A DNA stretch of 64,000 nucleotides from Furcasterigmium furcatum (lineage: Eukaryota > Ascomycota > Sordariomycetes > Glomerellales > Plectosphaerellaceae): the NCBI GenBank assembly GCA_001599815.1, contig BCIA01000004.1:2673051-2737050 (forward strand), read 5' to 3'. Below are positions 23,768 through 34,633 of the stretch, piece by piece. The notes below the pieces were generated by a model. That model was not told where the DNA came from. It was given only the letters and a program-made list of their open reading frames with translations, and made no database searches. Numbering within the stretch: position 1 is the stretch's first letter; every line of letters begins with the position of its first letter. The translations under genes and the position numbers were made by a program.

Positions 23768-24530
23768 ATGTCGTCGTCCAACAGCGACCCGTTCTACATC
23801 CGGTACTAGTACGTCAACCTACCCGGCTCTCTCTCTCCATCCCGGCGACGGTTGGCTAACACGCGACAGCTCCGGCCACTCTGGACGCTTCGGACACGAG
23901 TTCCTCGGTATGCGCAGCCGCGACGGTCGATGATCGCGCCGAATCACCTGCTTACACTTGCTCCAGAGTTCGATTTCCGAGTCGTCGGCGATGGCCGCAG
24001 CGCGGTGGCGCGTTATGCGAATAACTCGAACTACCGCAACGACAGCTTGATCCGCAAAGAGAGTACGACACCCTCCGCTCGAAGAACCCTCTATGGCAGC
24101 AGCTGACGACCGACCCCAACAGTGTGTGTGAGCGCTACGATTATCGAGGAGATCCGACGAATCATCAAGTCCAGCGAGATCATGAAGTATGCGACCGGGA
24201 ACCAACACACCGTACCACGAGTCGGCGCTGACACATTCACAGGGAAGACGACTCTAAGTGGCCACAGAAGAACAAGGATGGCAGGCAAGAGCTGGAGATC
24301 CGGATAGGCAGCGACCATATTTCGTTCGAGGCACGTGCTCCGGCTCCGGCTCCCCTGAAGACCGAGCATGACTGACTTTGATCGTGTAGACCGCTAAGAT
24401 TGGGTCGCTGGTCGATGTGACCGAGTCGGCTGACCCCGAGGGTCTCCGCGTTTTCTACTACCTGGTGCAAGATCTGAAGGCCCTCGTCTTCAGTCTCATC
24501 GCGCTGCACTTCAAGATCAAGCCCATTTAA
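23768..24530 (+). CDS. mago: Mago nashi, exon junction complex core subunit
   Basis: Small RNA-binding core subunit that pairs with Y14 in the exon junction complex deposited on spliced mRNA. Six exons: 23768-23808, 23870-23907, 23967-24062, 24123-24186, 24243-24330 and 24390-24530, giving 155 residues, slightly longer than animal Mago. Family blocks read FYIRYYSGHSGRFGHEFLEFDF, ARYANNSNYRNDSLIRKE, IIKSSEIMKEDDSKWP, GRQELEIRIGSDHISFET, KIGSLVDV and DPEGLRVFYYLVQDLKALVFSLIALHFKIKPI at the C-terminus. The insertion VVGDGRSAVAR after EFDFR is somewhat longer than in metazoans. The fifth intron (24331-24389) has a GC donor (GAG|GCACGT); no GT site nearby keeps the frame. Divergent from beta-COP. 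Confidence 0.97.
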
Positions 24531-25851
24531 ACGCAACGCTGGGCAGGGATTTGGATTCGAGCGTGGAGATACCCGGGTTGCAAGAGCCAACCCCGAAATA
24601 AATTGCACATCCAGCTTCCGTGCAACCGACAAACTGCCGGCGCTCAGGGACGATAACATACTCTAGGGCGAACACCAATGGTTTCCTTGGGACAGGGAAC
24701 GGCGGCTAAGGTCATGGATCAGCATACGGACGGCAAGCCATCACACGTGATGGATGATGCGAGCCGCTAGAATGGACCAGATGCGCAGTTTCAGAATCTC
24801 AATGTTTTGTGTAACCTTTCCGAATTCCTTCGCGAAGGTCCAGCTGGATCACAAATGCACGGGACAGCATCATGGGTGCCTTTCTCGTCAAGGGCGCATG
24901 TGCTCAGAAAAGTGCCAGCCCTGTGATGAGCCACAGTTCCACAGCAGCAGAAACAGACTATTGCTACCATTTCCTGAACCATCCATAACGTCTGCTCTGT
25001 GGATTCCACTGAGGACTGAGGACGCTTCCCCAGGTTATCCTCATGCTCTTTTTCTGGTGCAACGTGCTTCAGGAGCAACGGCCCGCTGTGGCTCACCCGA
25101 TGAGCAACAAGTGACGAATCAGATCCCCCGCAGACCTCCAGGGGTCCACTACGAACTCTGCCACGGCACACGGCAGTGGAGAGCGCTGAGCATTCCTGGG
25201 GGGCCAGACTCGGCGTCATCCACTGCCTGGCAATGCATCGGTCCACTCCCTCCACGCCCCAGGCCAGACCTTGTTCGCCGCCTCTGTCCCCCGTCGCCCG
25301 ACCGCCCGTCCCATCTCCGACTCTTCCATCTCCAATCCCAACCAACAACACCTCCGTCACTAGACGTCCCTACACTCGTCCTCGTCGACACGTTAAGCCC
25401 TCTTCCCCCCTCCTCCCATCTCGCCCAGTCAACAGCAAGACGCCGTCCCCGACGGGACTTCTTCCGACAAACGTCTCCATGTCGGTCACCACCTGAGCAT
25501 CCTCGCCTGCATCAACTGCGCAGCCAATGCCAGTTGCATTCCCCGACCGCCACATCTTGCTTGGCAAGCGGTGATCCTCTCCGGCGAAAGAGGCGACTCG
25601 AACCGCCTGTTCAACTCTGCATCCATACCTCATACTCACTCTGTTATTCGATTCTTCTCTGGCCTCTCGATACTCCCAACGACTAACGGCAACCGTTATA
25701 CACCCCCTTTGCCCTCTGACACCCCTGCTGTTCAGTTCCTCGCTCCTTGAACCCCGGAATCCGACCAGCTTTGCCGAGGCGCGCAAGCTCCGACCCTGAA
25801 TCCTACTCGATCGACTGAGCATACAAAACCTGCGACTGCGACGTTGCGACC
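24531..25851. other. Long intergenic / leader region before GID4
   Basis: About 1.3 kb. The downstream half is strongly C- and CT-rich (25230-25700), as in long fungal 5' leaders. Several overlapping frames of 60-310 codons occur on both strands but show low-complexity compositions and no recognisable motif, so I treat them as non-coding. Confidence 0.5.
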
Positions 25852-27150
25852 ATGCCCACACCATCCTCGAATCCTCCCCCGGGTCACGAGTCCCCACGCT
25901 CCCACAGTTTCTCGACATGTCCTGACGAAGCCGGCACGCGATCGCCACCGAGAGATTGGCCCACGTCCACAGGAGAGGAGTCCCAGGACAGTGCCATGGA
26001 CGACCACACCGTCGCGATATCCGCCGGCGACAGCGGCAGCAATGCCGCCTCGCGGCTTGAGTCATCCGCCGACGCCATGATCGAAGACGAGCCGGCCTCG
26101 ACCGTCTCCTCCCGAGAAACCACCATGTCCCCCCGGCCAGAATCGGCCACTACCTCTGCCACGACCCCTGCACCGAGCGCTGGCGGCGACGGCGAAGCGT
26201 CCAAGAAATCCGACACCGGTGAAGACGGTTTCGCATCGGCCTCTCGGCTGCAATCGAGGCCTCGCGCCAGCGATGGCGTACAGACACATGAGCGTCGTGC
26301 TGCCGGCTTGATGCCGCAGCATGACGTTGGAAACGGCCAGGAAGTCGGACCCGCCGATATTGTGGAGGAAGACCTTATGGCTCCATCAATGGGCTCGGAT
26401 TACCCGAGTCTGAGGGTGAGTGTGGCTGCCGTCACGAATATCTAGCACTCGCTGACCTTGCATCCCCCAGAGTATCCCCTCCTCGCCTTCTTCGTACCTG
26501 CGCGCCGGGAGTAAATTCCACGGAACGCAGCAGTCGGAGAGGCAGGTATACGACGTCCAAGTGGAGATCAAGCATGTCGATTTGAAAGAGTCGTTCCTCT
26601 GCGGATATCTCCGGATCCAGGGTTTGTCACTCAGGCTCGACCCGTGTACCGCCCGGAACTAACTGTTGCAGGACTGACTGAGGACCACCCAACCCTGACT
26701 ACATATTTTGAGGGCGAGATCATCGGCACCAAGTACAATTTCTTCACGAGCCACGAGAGCTGGGGCGCCACTAATAGGATCGACCTCAACCACTGGAAGA
26801 AGTTCACCGCCTTCCGTCCCCTCGAGAAACAGGCGCGCAAGGGCCCCGTGGTCCTCCGAGACGTCGCGCAACGAGAGAACATTTTCATGCGCTGGAAGGA
26901 ACACTTCCTGGTGCCCGACCACCGGGTACGGACCATTACCGGCGCCAGCTTCGAGGGTTTTTACTACATCTGCTTCAACCAGCTCAAGGGCGAAGTCAGC
27001 GGCATATACTTCCATGCCAAGAGTGAGAAGTAAGTCGGAGAAATCTGCCGGTTTACAGAAACGTTACTGACCCCCAACGCCAGGTTCCAGCAGTTGGAGC
27101 TCAAGCACGTCGAGGACAGGGGATGCTTCAGTGCAATGGAGTTCAGGTAG
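25852..27150 (+). CDS. gid4: GID4/Vid24, substrate receptor of the GID/CTLH E3 ligase
   Basis: Beta-barrel receptor that recognises N-terminal proline degrons and targets gluconeogenic enzymes for ubiquitination when glucose returns. Exons 25852-26415, 26471-26621, 26672-27029 and 27084-27150 give 379 residues. The first about 190 residues are disordered and Ser/Pro/Glu-rich. The barrel starts at SSYLRAGSKFHGTQQS and runs through YDVQVEIKHVDLKESFLCGYLRI, LTEDHPTLTTYFEGEIIG, FFTSHESWGATNRIDLNHW, NIFMRWKEHFLVPDH and ASFEGFYYICFNQLKGEVSG, ending in the C-terminal strand QLELKHVEDRGCFSAMEFR. The order and spacing match Vid24 family proteins. Convergent with TRM11, with about 240 bases between the stops. 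Confidence 0.93.
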
Positions 27151-27393
27151 ATATTCAGGCCGAGGACAAGGCCACCACAACAGCACATATGACGGGGTCG
27201 GGCGGTCGCTTTTACAGCATGCACTGATTTGGATGATTTTGGCTGCTACACACCCGACGAATGCTCGGGCGAAATATGCTCAAACAAGACGGCACGGCGC
27301 GATGGGAGATGGGGGACATTGTTTCCAACAGCGAGGACAAGCTCCCACCATGAGGGAGGGACGGGCAGTCAATCTTTTGTCAATTTTCGACCC

Positions 27394-28910
27394 TCAGGTC
27401 ATCTCGTCCCGCTTGAAGCCTTTGAAGTAACCCTCGCGGAAAGGGTTCAGCTCGTCGGCGGTTTTGCCCTCGGCCTGTCTCCGTTTCCACGCTGCCAGCA
27501 GTTCCGCATCTACTTGGTCGTCCGGCAGGCGCCGGTATGTGATGAGTCTCCTCGACCCTGAGATGATCAGTCATGATAAAATGGTAGGATGAGGCTTGGG
27601 ACACTTACACCTGTTGAACGGCTGGACGCAGAGAGAGACCAACTCCAGGCCAGGATGCGTCGGCACAGCGATCTCCTGCTCCTCGTCGTTCGCCGTGGGC
27701 ATCCAGAAGGACAGCCTGCCATTGTCAACAAGCATATCCATCGCAAACTGGAGGAGATCATCCAGCATGGCCAGGAAGCTATACGGCCTCTTCGGCGGAA
27801 TGTAGGATCCAGACCTGCGCAACGTCAGCACGAGCCATCGCAGGCATACTTCATGCACTCACTTCCACGTCTTCTCGGGCGAGATGTCGACCTCAGTCCT
27901 ATCCCCGTCCCGGGCCCCCAGCACCTTCAGCCCCTCGCGCACGCCGTACGGCGGATCGCACACGATTCCGTCCAGCCACCGCCTCACCAGCATCGGCGTA
28001 TTCGTCAGGTCCGCCGTGAAGAAATCTCCCGCGCCGCTCTGCAGCTTGTACTGCGCAAAGTTCCCCTTCAGGCTCCTCTTCCCACCCTGTCCCCGGACGC
28101 TGCGCCCGTCGATGTCGCTCCCGAACGCCAGCGCGCCAAAGTGCGCCGCCGCGACGGGGAAGGAGCCCGTCCCGACGAAGGGGTCGTAGAAGAGCCGCCC
28201 CGGCGCGGCGTGGGCCATGTTGGCTGTGACAAGGGCGAGCTCCGAGTCCATGGACGTCGTGGAGATGTAGCCGCGCTTCTTGAGGTCGTACTTGCGGCAG
28301 AGGTCGCGGCTGCCGCTGGCGAGGAAGCGGCCCATGAAGCTGAGGGTGGCGTGGGGGCCCGCGGGCTCGCCGGCGGGGCGGAAGGGCCAGTGCTCGAAGA
28401 TGGTGAAGGTCTCTGCGGAGGGGTTGCGCAGCTCGATTGCGCCCTTGAGGTCGAGGAAGCCGAACGACTCGATGAGGGCGAGGCGCTCGGCCATGGGGCG
28501 GGTGTTTTGGTAGGCGTCGATGTTGAACTTGAAGGGGGAGGAGGTGTATTTTGGCCAGATGGAGGCGGCGCGCTCGCGGACGGAGGCGTGGAGGTCTGAG
28601 AGATTGCCGGAGGGGGCGAATCCCCAGAGCTCGTGGATGGACTGAGCGAGAATGGAGCGGCTGATGAGAGTACGGGCCGCCTCCTCCGAGGGGAGGGTCA
28701 CGATACAGAAGGGGGACTGTCGGCATGATCAGCATTGTGCGACTGAGATTAGCGATGCCTCATGTGAGAGACATCTGCAGGAGTAAGAGGGCTTACATCT
28801 AGCCTGTAGTGAACGACTTTGATATCGATGCCCTCGAGTGAGGCGAGGGCCTCAATCTCAGGTAGCCTGAAGTTCTCATGAGCCTGCGAGAACCTGATCA
28901 AATAATCCAT
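27394..28910 (-). CDS. trm11: tRNA (guanine-N2) methyltransferase, Trm11 catalytic subunit
   Basis: AdoMet-dependent enzyme that, with Trm112, makes m2G10 in tRNAs. Minus-strand exons are 28910-28797, 28716-27863, 27814-27611 and 27550-27394, giving 442 residues, near the yeast length. The N-terminus MDYLIRFSQAHENFRLPE with LASLEGIDIKVV corresponds to the THUMP-related region. The Rossmann part has LFYDPFVGTGSFPVAAAHFGA (motif I) and the catalytic DPPYGVREG (D/N-PPY, motif IV). The C-terminal exons supply RPYSFLAMLDDLLQFAMDMLVDNGRLSFWMP and the tail GYFKGFKR. The last acceptor is GAG (from gtcgag), the only in-phase choice that keeps RRLITYRRLP. Divergent from RPP40. Confidence 0.93.
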
Positions 28911-29325
28911 GGCAGCTCTGGGTCAAGAGATGGAGGGGTAATTCTGTGTCGTGTGCCGTGAGGCTGGCCCCTCTTGTGCCCAGGCGGTAGCAAATCTTGA
29001 ACCGTCTCGGATAATCAAAATTAAATATCGTTTTCAGGGGTAGAAAGAGATATTCTGCGTTCTTAGTCTTGGTGAGCTTGGGGTTGGTCGAGTTGAGGTT
29101 CTGGACTCGGAGTCAGTGAAGTGAAGATCCAGCATCAAAAGTGCCCCACAAGAATTTGTGTGGCTCATTTTGAGACGGAACTTCCAAAGCTCAACACCAC
29201 CACAACATCGACAGTCCAATACCTTACACCACAACAGCCCGCACCGAGGCATCGCGGCCAAAAGCTTTCCTTTCCTTTCCGCTCATCTCAGAATTGTTTC
29301 TCCTCGGCCGCCGCCTACAGCCGCC
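28911..29325. promoter_or_regulatory. Divergent promoter region, TRM11 / RPP40
   Basis: 415 bases between two start codons of tRNA-maturation genes transcribed apart. The first 130 bases next to TRM11 are AT-richer; the part next to RPP40 is CT-rich. Coordinated expression from a shared promoter is plausible but inferred only from layout. Confidence 0.5.
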
Positions 29326-30611
29326 ATGTTGTCATTTCCCGAGTCCAGCGTCTACCAGTCCGCCAAATGCTATGCCTCCTACGGAACCATGGCTCATGTC
29401 GAGCCCAAGCAACTGCCGACGAAGGGGAAACCATGGAACTCGATTCTTGCACAGGCGGTCAGCCATAAGGTAGACATCATTCTGCCCGAGGAATGCTTCG
29501 AGCTGGCAAGGCAGAAAGTGGAGGAGCGCGGCGCTCCGACCTATTCCAGAGTCATCATGAGCCTGGGGCAAGTGCTGGACGGATTGTTTTTCACGGAGTA
29601 CATCAAGCGGGGCACGTTTTATACCTTCTGTTCGAGTCTGCATGTTGCTGACGTCTTCCAGGAAACGTCGTCATGCTCTCGGAAGGTCGAACAACACAGG
29701 ACAATGTCTTCACCCTGCGAGAAGGTTGGTCACCATAATTTCTTATCCTGGCGCATTCTAACATCTCCCAGGCCTCCTAACCATGTATCTGGACAAGGAA
29801 TCATATGAACGGGCAGGACTCGTTGGCAAGCCGTACGGAGTCAAGGGAAAGCGAGGCCTGAGACCTCGATGGAGTATGATTGATGCTGTCGTTCCTCATA
29901 ATTCGTGGCCTTGCTGACCAAGTACAGTTGTGAGCTACCAACTGAGGGATCCTTCCATGCTGCATGGAAAGAAGGGCTTCGAACGTCTGTTCTATGCCTG
30001 CAAGAATGTCCTCAGCCAGCCTGTGACATGGCTCTTCTGTAACCTCAGTACCTCCGGTAAGCTCTTCTCATCTCATCCAACCCAAACCTAGCCCATTCTC
30101 ATATGATGCAGAACCAAGCCCGGATCCTCTTCAACCGTATGCGCCGGTCAAGTTCACGTCGACCCCTGGGCTCGTCCCCAGTCAGTACCTCCGATCGCCG
30201 TCTCTGGCCCTTCCGTCCGAGTTGACTGCCACTGGGGACCGCGCCCACCTCGAAGAATTTGCGACAGACATGTATGAGTGGCTCTCCCTGGTCCGCCTGC
30301 AAAGCCCCCGGGTGATGGCGGGCGACAACATCGACCCGTACCTGTCTCGATACCAGGTTCCCGACGATGACGGCAATGTGGTGGACACCAAGTTCAGCAT
30401 GATCCGCTGGCAGGGCTTTCTGACAGCGGACTGGGTCCGTCAGCTCCTTGTCGATATTCTGACGGCATTGCCGTCGCATACGCCATTTGCACTGAGCGCC
30501 ACGTCTTTCTCCAAAGGGACCGTCGGCGACAGCTCGGAAATCGCCTTCATGCGACCTCGCGACGCACCAGACCACTACTTAATGTGGGAAGTCAAAGGCG
30601 AAGAACAGTGA
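29326..30611 (+). CDS. rpp40: RNase P/MRP subunit p40 (Rpp40)
   Basis: Protein subunit of the nuclear RNase P and MRP complexes that mature tRNA 5' ends and pre-rRNA. Five exons: 29326-29611, 29662-29724, 29772-29873, 29928-30056 and 30112-30611, giving 359 residues. The central Rpp40 signature reads TTQDNVFTLREG, LLTMYLDKESYERAGLVGKP, matching the D.DN...L...G.L...L(D)K..YE..GL.G pattern of the family. The N-terminus (KVDIILPEECF) and the EWLSLVRL and FLTADWVRQLLVDIL blocks also fit. The first intron (29612-29661) works only with a GC donor (G|GCACGT) to give IKRG-NVVMLS. The stop lies 13 bases from the converging ankyrin gene. Confidence 0.85.
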
Positions 30612-30624
30612 TGGTAGACGTCTT

Positions 30625-31287
30625 CTAATCCTGCCTGGAGCGGACGTTGCGGTCATCCGCGAAGCTCTCGCCCAGGACCGCTGCCTCGACCAGTCTCCTC
30701 AGCTCGGCTTGGCCCTCGGGGGTGTGGAAATCCTCCCGCTCCGCAAGCTCTTCGATGCGCCTCTTGAATTCGGGGTCGACCTCGTCGGGAACATCCTGTG
30801 TTTGGTCCATAGTGCCGACGGACACGGCCAGCCCCTCTGGGACGGCCGGGAGGTCCGTCGTTGTCGAGGTATTTTGGCCATTAGCTGGTGTCTGGGCAGA
30901 CGCGACGTGTCTCGCCGTCTCGACGCCGAGAAGATAGACCGCCACTTCGGGGAAGTCACCTTCACCCTCGATCTTCTCCCTCGGCGTCACTCCATCGTCA
31001 CCCCGGAGTGTGATATCGGCACCGAGCTCTTCGACGAGGCACCTAGCCGCATCGACCGTTTCGGTAACGAAGAGGGCTGATTCTCCGTCCTCATCCTTGA
31101 TGTTCACGTCGACACTGAACTCGTTGATCAGGGCTCGCAAGAGATCGAGGTGGTTGTAGCTCGCGGCGGCGTGGACCAGGGAGTAGCCGTGCTCGTCCTG
31201 ACCAGAGGCGAGGGCCGGATTTTCGCGGAGGAGCGGCAGCAACGCGGGGCTGTTGTCGGCAGCCAGGAGGAACGGGTTGGGAGCCAT
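30625..31287 (-). CDS. Small ankyrin-repeat protein
   Basis: Intronless, 220 residues. An N-terminal helical lead-in (MAPNPFLLAADNSPALLPLL) is followed by at least two clear ankyrin repeats: DEHGYSLVHAAASYNHLDLLRALI and DEDGESALFVTETVDAARCLVE, plus a third partial unit ending DDGVTPREKIE. The C-terminal 100 residues are Thr/Asp/Glu-rich with a helical tail (EFKRRIEELAER, AELRRLVEAAVLGESF). Similar small ankyrin proteins occur across ascomycetes and are annotated as unknown or resembling yeast YCR051W. Protein-protein interaction is the only role that can be stated. Its 3' end nearly touches RPP40. Confidence 0.88.
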   Translation of the reverse strand: MAPNPFLLAADNSPALLPLLRENPALASGQDEHGYSLVHAAASYNHLDLLRALINEFSVDVNIKDEDGESALFVTETVDAARCLVEELGADITLRGDDGVTPREKIEGEGDFPEVAVYLLGVETARHVASAQTPANGQNTSTTTDLPAVPEGLAVSVGTMDQTQDVPDEVDPEFKRRIEELAEREDFHTPEGQAELRRLVEAAVLGESFADDRNVRSRQD

Positions 31288-31386
31288 GGTGGTCGGTCGT
31301 GTGTGAAAACGTGCTGCAAAATCGAGGCTTGTTCCAGGCTAGCTGGCTTTCCCAGGGTCGAAGTGTAGGAACGGCTCAATGCGGAG

Positions 31387-31632
31387 CTATTTCTCGATGT
31401 TGTTGTCCAGCTGCGTCTTCTTGAGCTCTTCTTGGTGGGGGATTTTTTCTGCCACTGTGATGGAGGGGCAATTTGCTGCCAGGGTGCCATAGCACGCTAA
31501 CATTTGGTGGCGCTTTCTCGCCGCGAATCTGATAAGCAGCACCTTCTCCGCCTCTGCCGCGGGGATCGGTGTGACGCATCGCAGAACCTGGCACACCTCG
31601 CTGGCAGCCAAGTCCCTTTGACCGCCTGCCAT
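31387..31632 (-). CDS. Possible small protein of 81 residues, unrecognised
   Basis: Open frame starting MAGGQRDLAASEVCQVL and ending DNNIEK, just upstream of the ankyrin gene on the same strand. It has an amphipathic, basic middle (LIRFAARKRHQML) and a cysteine-containing segment (ACYGTLAANCPS) with no low-complexity bias, unlike the random frames around it. I do not recognise a family. It could equally be chance sequence in the 100-base-separated leader of the ankyrin gene. A small mitochondrial or accessory protein is possible but unsupported. Confidence 0.3.
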   Translation of the reverse strand: MAGGQRDLAASEVCQVLRCVTPIPAAEAEKVLLIRFAARKRHQMLACYGTLAANCPSITVAEKIPHQEELKKTQLDNNIEK

Positions 31633-32008
31633 TCTCAGCGAGAAGCCGTCTCGGATGATCGCCGCAGGGCCTAAGACATCCCACTAAAACGGGCCTCAGC
31701 GGGCCTCAAGCCCCCGGGCCACTGCAGGCACCATCCCACGGCGTTTCTTGGGTTCAAACGGGCACAACCTGAAAGGAAGGCACGCTCAGATCCTCTTCAC
31801 TTACCTCCAACGGTCCCGGCGTGACTGATTCTTGCATGCCATTCCTTCCCAGCCTCGTCTTCGTACCACGCAGTCTTCTTCCCCTGGTCATCTCACCTGA
31901 AGGTGACTCAAGACCTCCCCTCACCCCATCAGCATCGGATCTGACATTCATAAAGCAAGACGAGAAGCCACCAGGACAGGAAGATTTTGGTCTCAAGTTC
32001 TCAAGCTT
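31633..32008. other. Intergenic upstream of TRL1
   Basis: About 375 bases. A 64-codon frame at 31821-32012 has no recognisable product. This region must hold the TRL1 promoter and, on the other strand, that of the small ORF or the ankyrin gene. No TATA element is evident. Confidence 0.45.
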
Positions 32009-34633
32009 ATGAGCATCGGCACCCTCAGCCTCGAAACCGGCTCTATTTCCGCTCTCCACAACTTCAACGCCACCATCAACAGCTCATCCACAGCCGAGTC
32101 TTGCGCACTTGCACTGCCCAATATGGCGGACGCAGCGGATGCCCAGCAGGGGGCCATCCCCAAGGTCCCGTATGTGGCCCAAGATCTCCAGGAGGTTGCG
32201 GCCATGGTCACGGCACTAGAGAACTCCAGCAAGAGCAAGCAGAAGGGATCTCACTTCTGCAAGAAGACCTCTTACGACGTCAAGGGCTCGGCGGACGGCA
32301 TCACAGTACAGTCCTGGAAGATGCAGGAGTCTGACTACAAGAGGCGAGACCTGCCGACGTACGCCCGCGGCCTTTTCACCACCCGGAACAGGAGAGGCGA
32401 GCCCGAGATCGCTGTGCGAGGATACGACAAGTTTTTCAACACCGGCGAGGTTCATGAGACCAAGTGGGAGAACATCCTCGCCAGGACGCAGGGTCCCTAC
32501 GAGCTCACGCTCAAGGAGAACGGCTGCATCATCTTCATCTCGGGCCTGGAGGACGGCACTCTGCTTGTCTGCAGCAAGCACTCGACCGGCGAGAGAGACG
32601 ACGCAGAGAAGAGCCACGCTATTGCTGGCGAGAGATTGCTGGCAGCGCAGCTCGCCGCCGTCGGCCGCACCACCGAGGATCTTGCGAGGGATCTCAGGAA
32701 CAGAAATGCCACCGCCGTCGCTGAACTGTGCGACGACTCCTTCGAAGAGCACGTTCTGGCCTACGACGCCGACAAGGCAGGCCTGTACCTCCACGGCGTC
32801 AATCTCAACCTCCCCAAGTTCGCCACGTACCCCAGCGTTCACGTCCAGAACTTCGCAAATGAATGGGGCTTCAAGCAGGTCGGACTCATTGTGATGGACG
32901 ACATCCACAAGGTCAAGGCCTTCCTCGAGGAAGTGGCCGAGTCGGGCGCTCACGAAGGAAGAGATGTCGAAGGCTTCGTCATTCGTTGCCGCGAGTCATA
33001 CGACCCAGGTGTTCAGCCATACCGAGATTGGTTCTTCAAGTACAAGTTCGAAGAACCCTATCTCATGTACCGGCAGTGGAGGGAGTGCACCAAGGCACTC
33101 ATCGCGGGACGCCCCCCCAAGTTCAAGAAGCACGTCCAGATCACTGAAGAGTATCTCCTCTATGCCAGGAAGCGCCTGCAGGCCGATCCCAGAATTGGTA
33201 AGCTCTACATGGCCAATCACGGCATCATTGCCATGCGCGATGATTTCCTTGCCTTCAAGAATCTGAAAGGGTCTGATGCCGCCAACATCGAGCTTCGAGA
33301 CCCCGCCGGCAACACGACAGTTCAGGACGGCGTCACCCGAGATGTCATCCTCTTGCCCATCGCGACCATTGGTTGCGGCAAGACTACTATTGCTGTCGCT
33401 CTCACTCATCTGTTCCTCTGGGGCCTTGTTCAGAACGATAACATCCAGGGCAAGGGCCGACCCCCTCGCTTCACTAGGGAGGTCCTCGACCTCCTTAAAG
33501 ACCACCCTGCTGTCATCGCAGACAGGAACAACGCGCAGCGACACGAACGGAAGCAGTTCTTGAACGACGTCATGGAACAACACAAGACTGCTCGTGTTGT
33601 TGCGCTCTACTTTGAACACAACGCGTCCAACATTGACGAGGTGCGAAGAGTGACGCAGGAGAGGGTAGTCGCCCGCGGAGACAACCACCAGACCATCCAC
33701 GCCGCCACCGATAAGAACAAGTTCCTCGGAGTGATGGAAGGATTCATCGACCGTTTCCAGCCCGTCAGTCTCTTCTCCCCGCCCGACAACGGCTTCGACA
33801 ACTGCATCACGCTTGACCCCACCGCGAGCAGCCGTCAGAATCTGGAGACCGTGTGCCGCGAGCTTCATCGCCTCTATCCCGGCCTTGTTCGAGAAATGCC
33901 TTCCTCTGAGAAGATGGATGCCGCCATCAACTCTGCGCTTAGCGAATACGCGCCTGGTCTGAAGCACACGATCCCCGACCGAGGACCCCGCAAGCAAAAG
34001 GGCAACCAGCAGCAGGCCCAGCAGCCCAAGAAGAAGAAGGCTCTTGAGTATGTCTCTGTTGAGATTCCCACGGACGTGGTCAGGGCGACTCTCGACGAGA
34101 GGTTCGACAAGGCAGGCAGGCATGCGTCCAAGTTCTACACGCAACTTGTCAACACGCGCCGGGTGCAGCCCAAGTTCCACGTCACCCTTATGCATCGTGC
34201 TACTTCCAAAGACCACCCCGAGCTGTGGAACCGGTACACCGCGCTGCATGCCGATACGGAGGCTGCCAACCCTGACGCCCCGACTGTCCCCGACCTCGGC
34301 TTGTGCGGTGTCGAGTTGGAACGTGTAAGTCGAGTCGAGACCATGCCCTCAAGGCTGTGCCTTATGCTAACTAGTTTATAGGTGGTCTTCAACGACCGCG
34401 TCATGGCCATTGTGGTCCGACTGAACGATCAGCAGAACCAGGGTTGGGAATGTGTCAACCGTATTGCCCACATCACCGTCGGAACTGCCAACGACAACAT
34501 CAAGCCCAAGGAGAGCAACGACCTGCTGGCCCGGTGGGACAGCGAGGGCGCGGAGGAAAATGGGATTCATGATCTTGTCTTTGACAAGAAGGTGTACATT
34601 GACGGGGCTGTGAGGGGAGTCCTCGCCAGGTAG
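32009..34633 (+). CDS. trl1: Fungal tRNA ligase Trl1 (ligase-kinase-CPDase)
   Basis: Trifunctional enzyme that joins tRNA exon halves after splicing and ligates HAC1-type mRNA in the unfolded protein response. Exons 32009-34324 and 34382-34633 give 855 residues. The N-terminal adenylyltransferase shows the nucleotidyl lysine motif KENGC (K169) and HSTGERDD. The polynucleotide kinase domain has a P-loop PIATIGCGKTT near residue 455. The cyclic phosphodiesterase domain has both HxT motifs, FHVTLMH (about 724) and AHITVGT (about 802), one on each side of the intron. The start at 32009 gives a 38-residue leader; an ATG at 32123 (MADAADAQQ) is a plausible alternative. All catalytic motifs are intact. 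It lies near TRM11 and RPP40, other tRNA-maturation genes. Confidence 0.96.

Noticed and set aside
24754..25686. 310-codon frame before GID4
   Set aside because: Pro/Ser/Arg low complexity in the CT-rich leader, no recognisable domain and no plausible splice partners.
27589..28599. 336-codon plus-strand frame over TRM11
   Set aside because: Arg/Pro/Glu-rich mirror of the TRM11 exon; catalytic motifs are on the minus strand.
32996..34249. 417-codon minus-strand frame inside TRL1
   Set aside because: Opposite the catalytic exon of the tRNA ligase; no independent motif.
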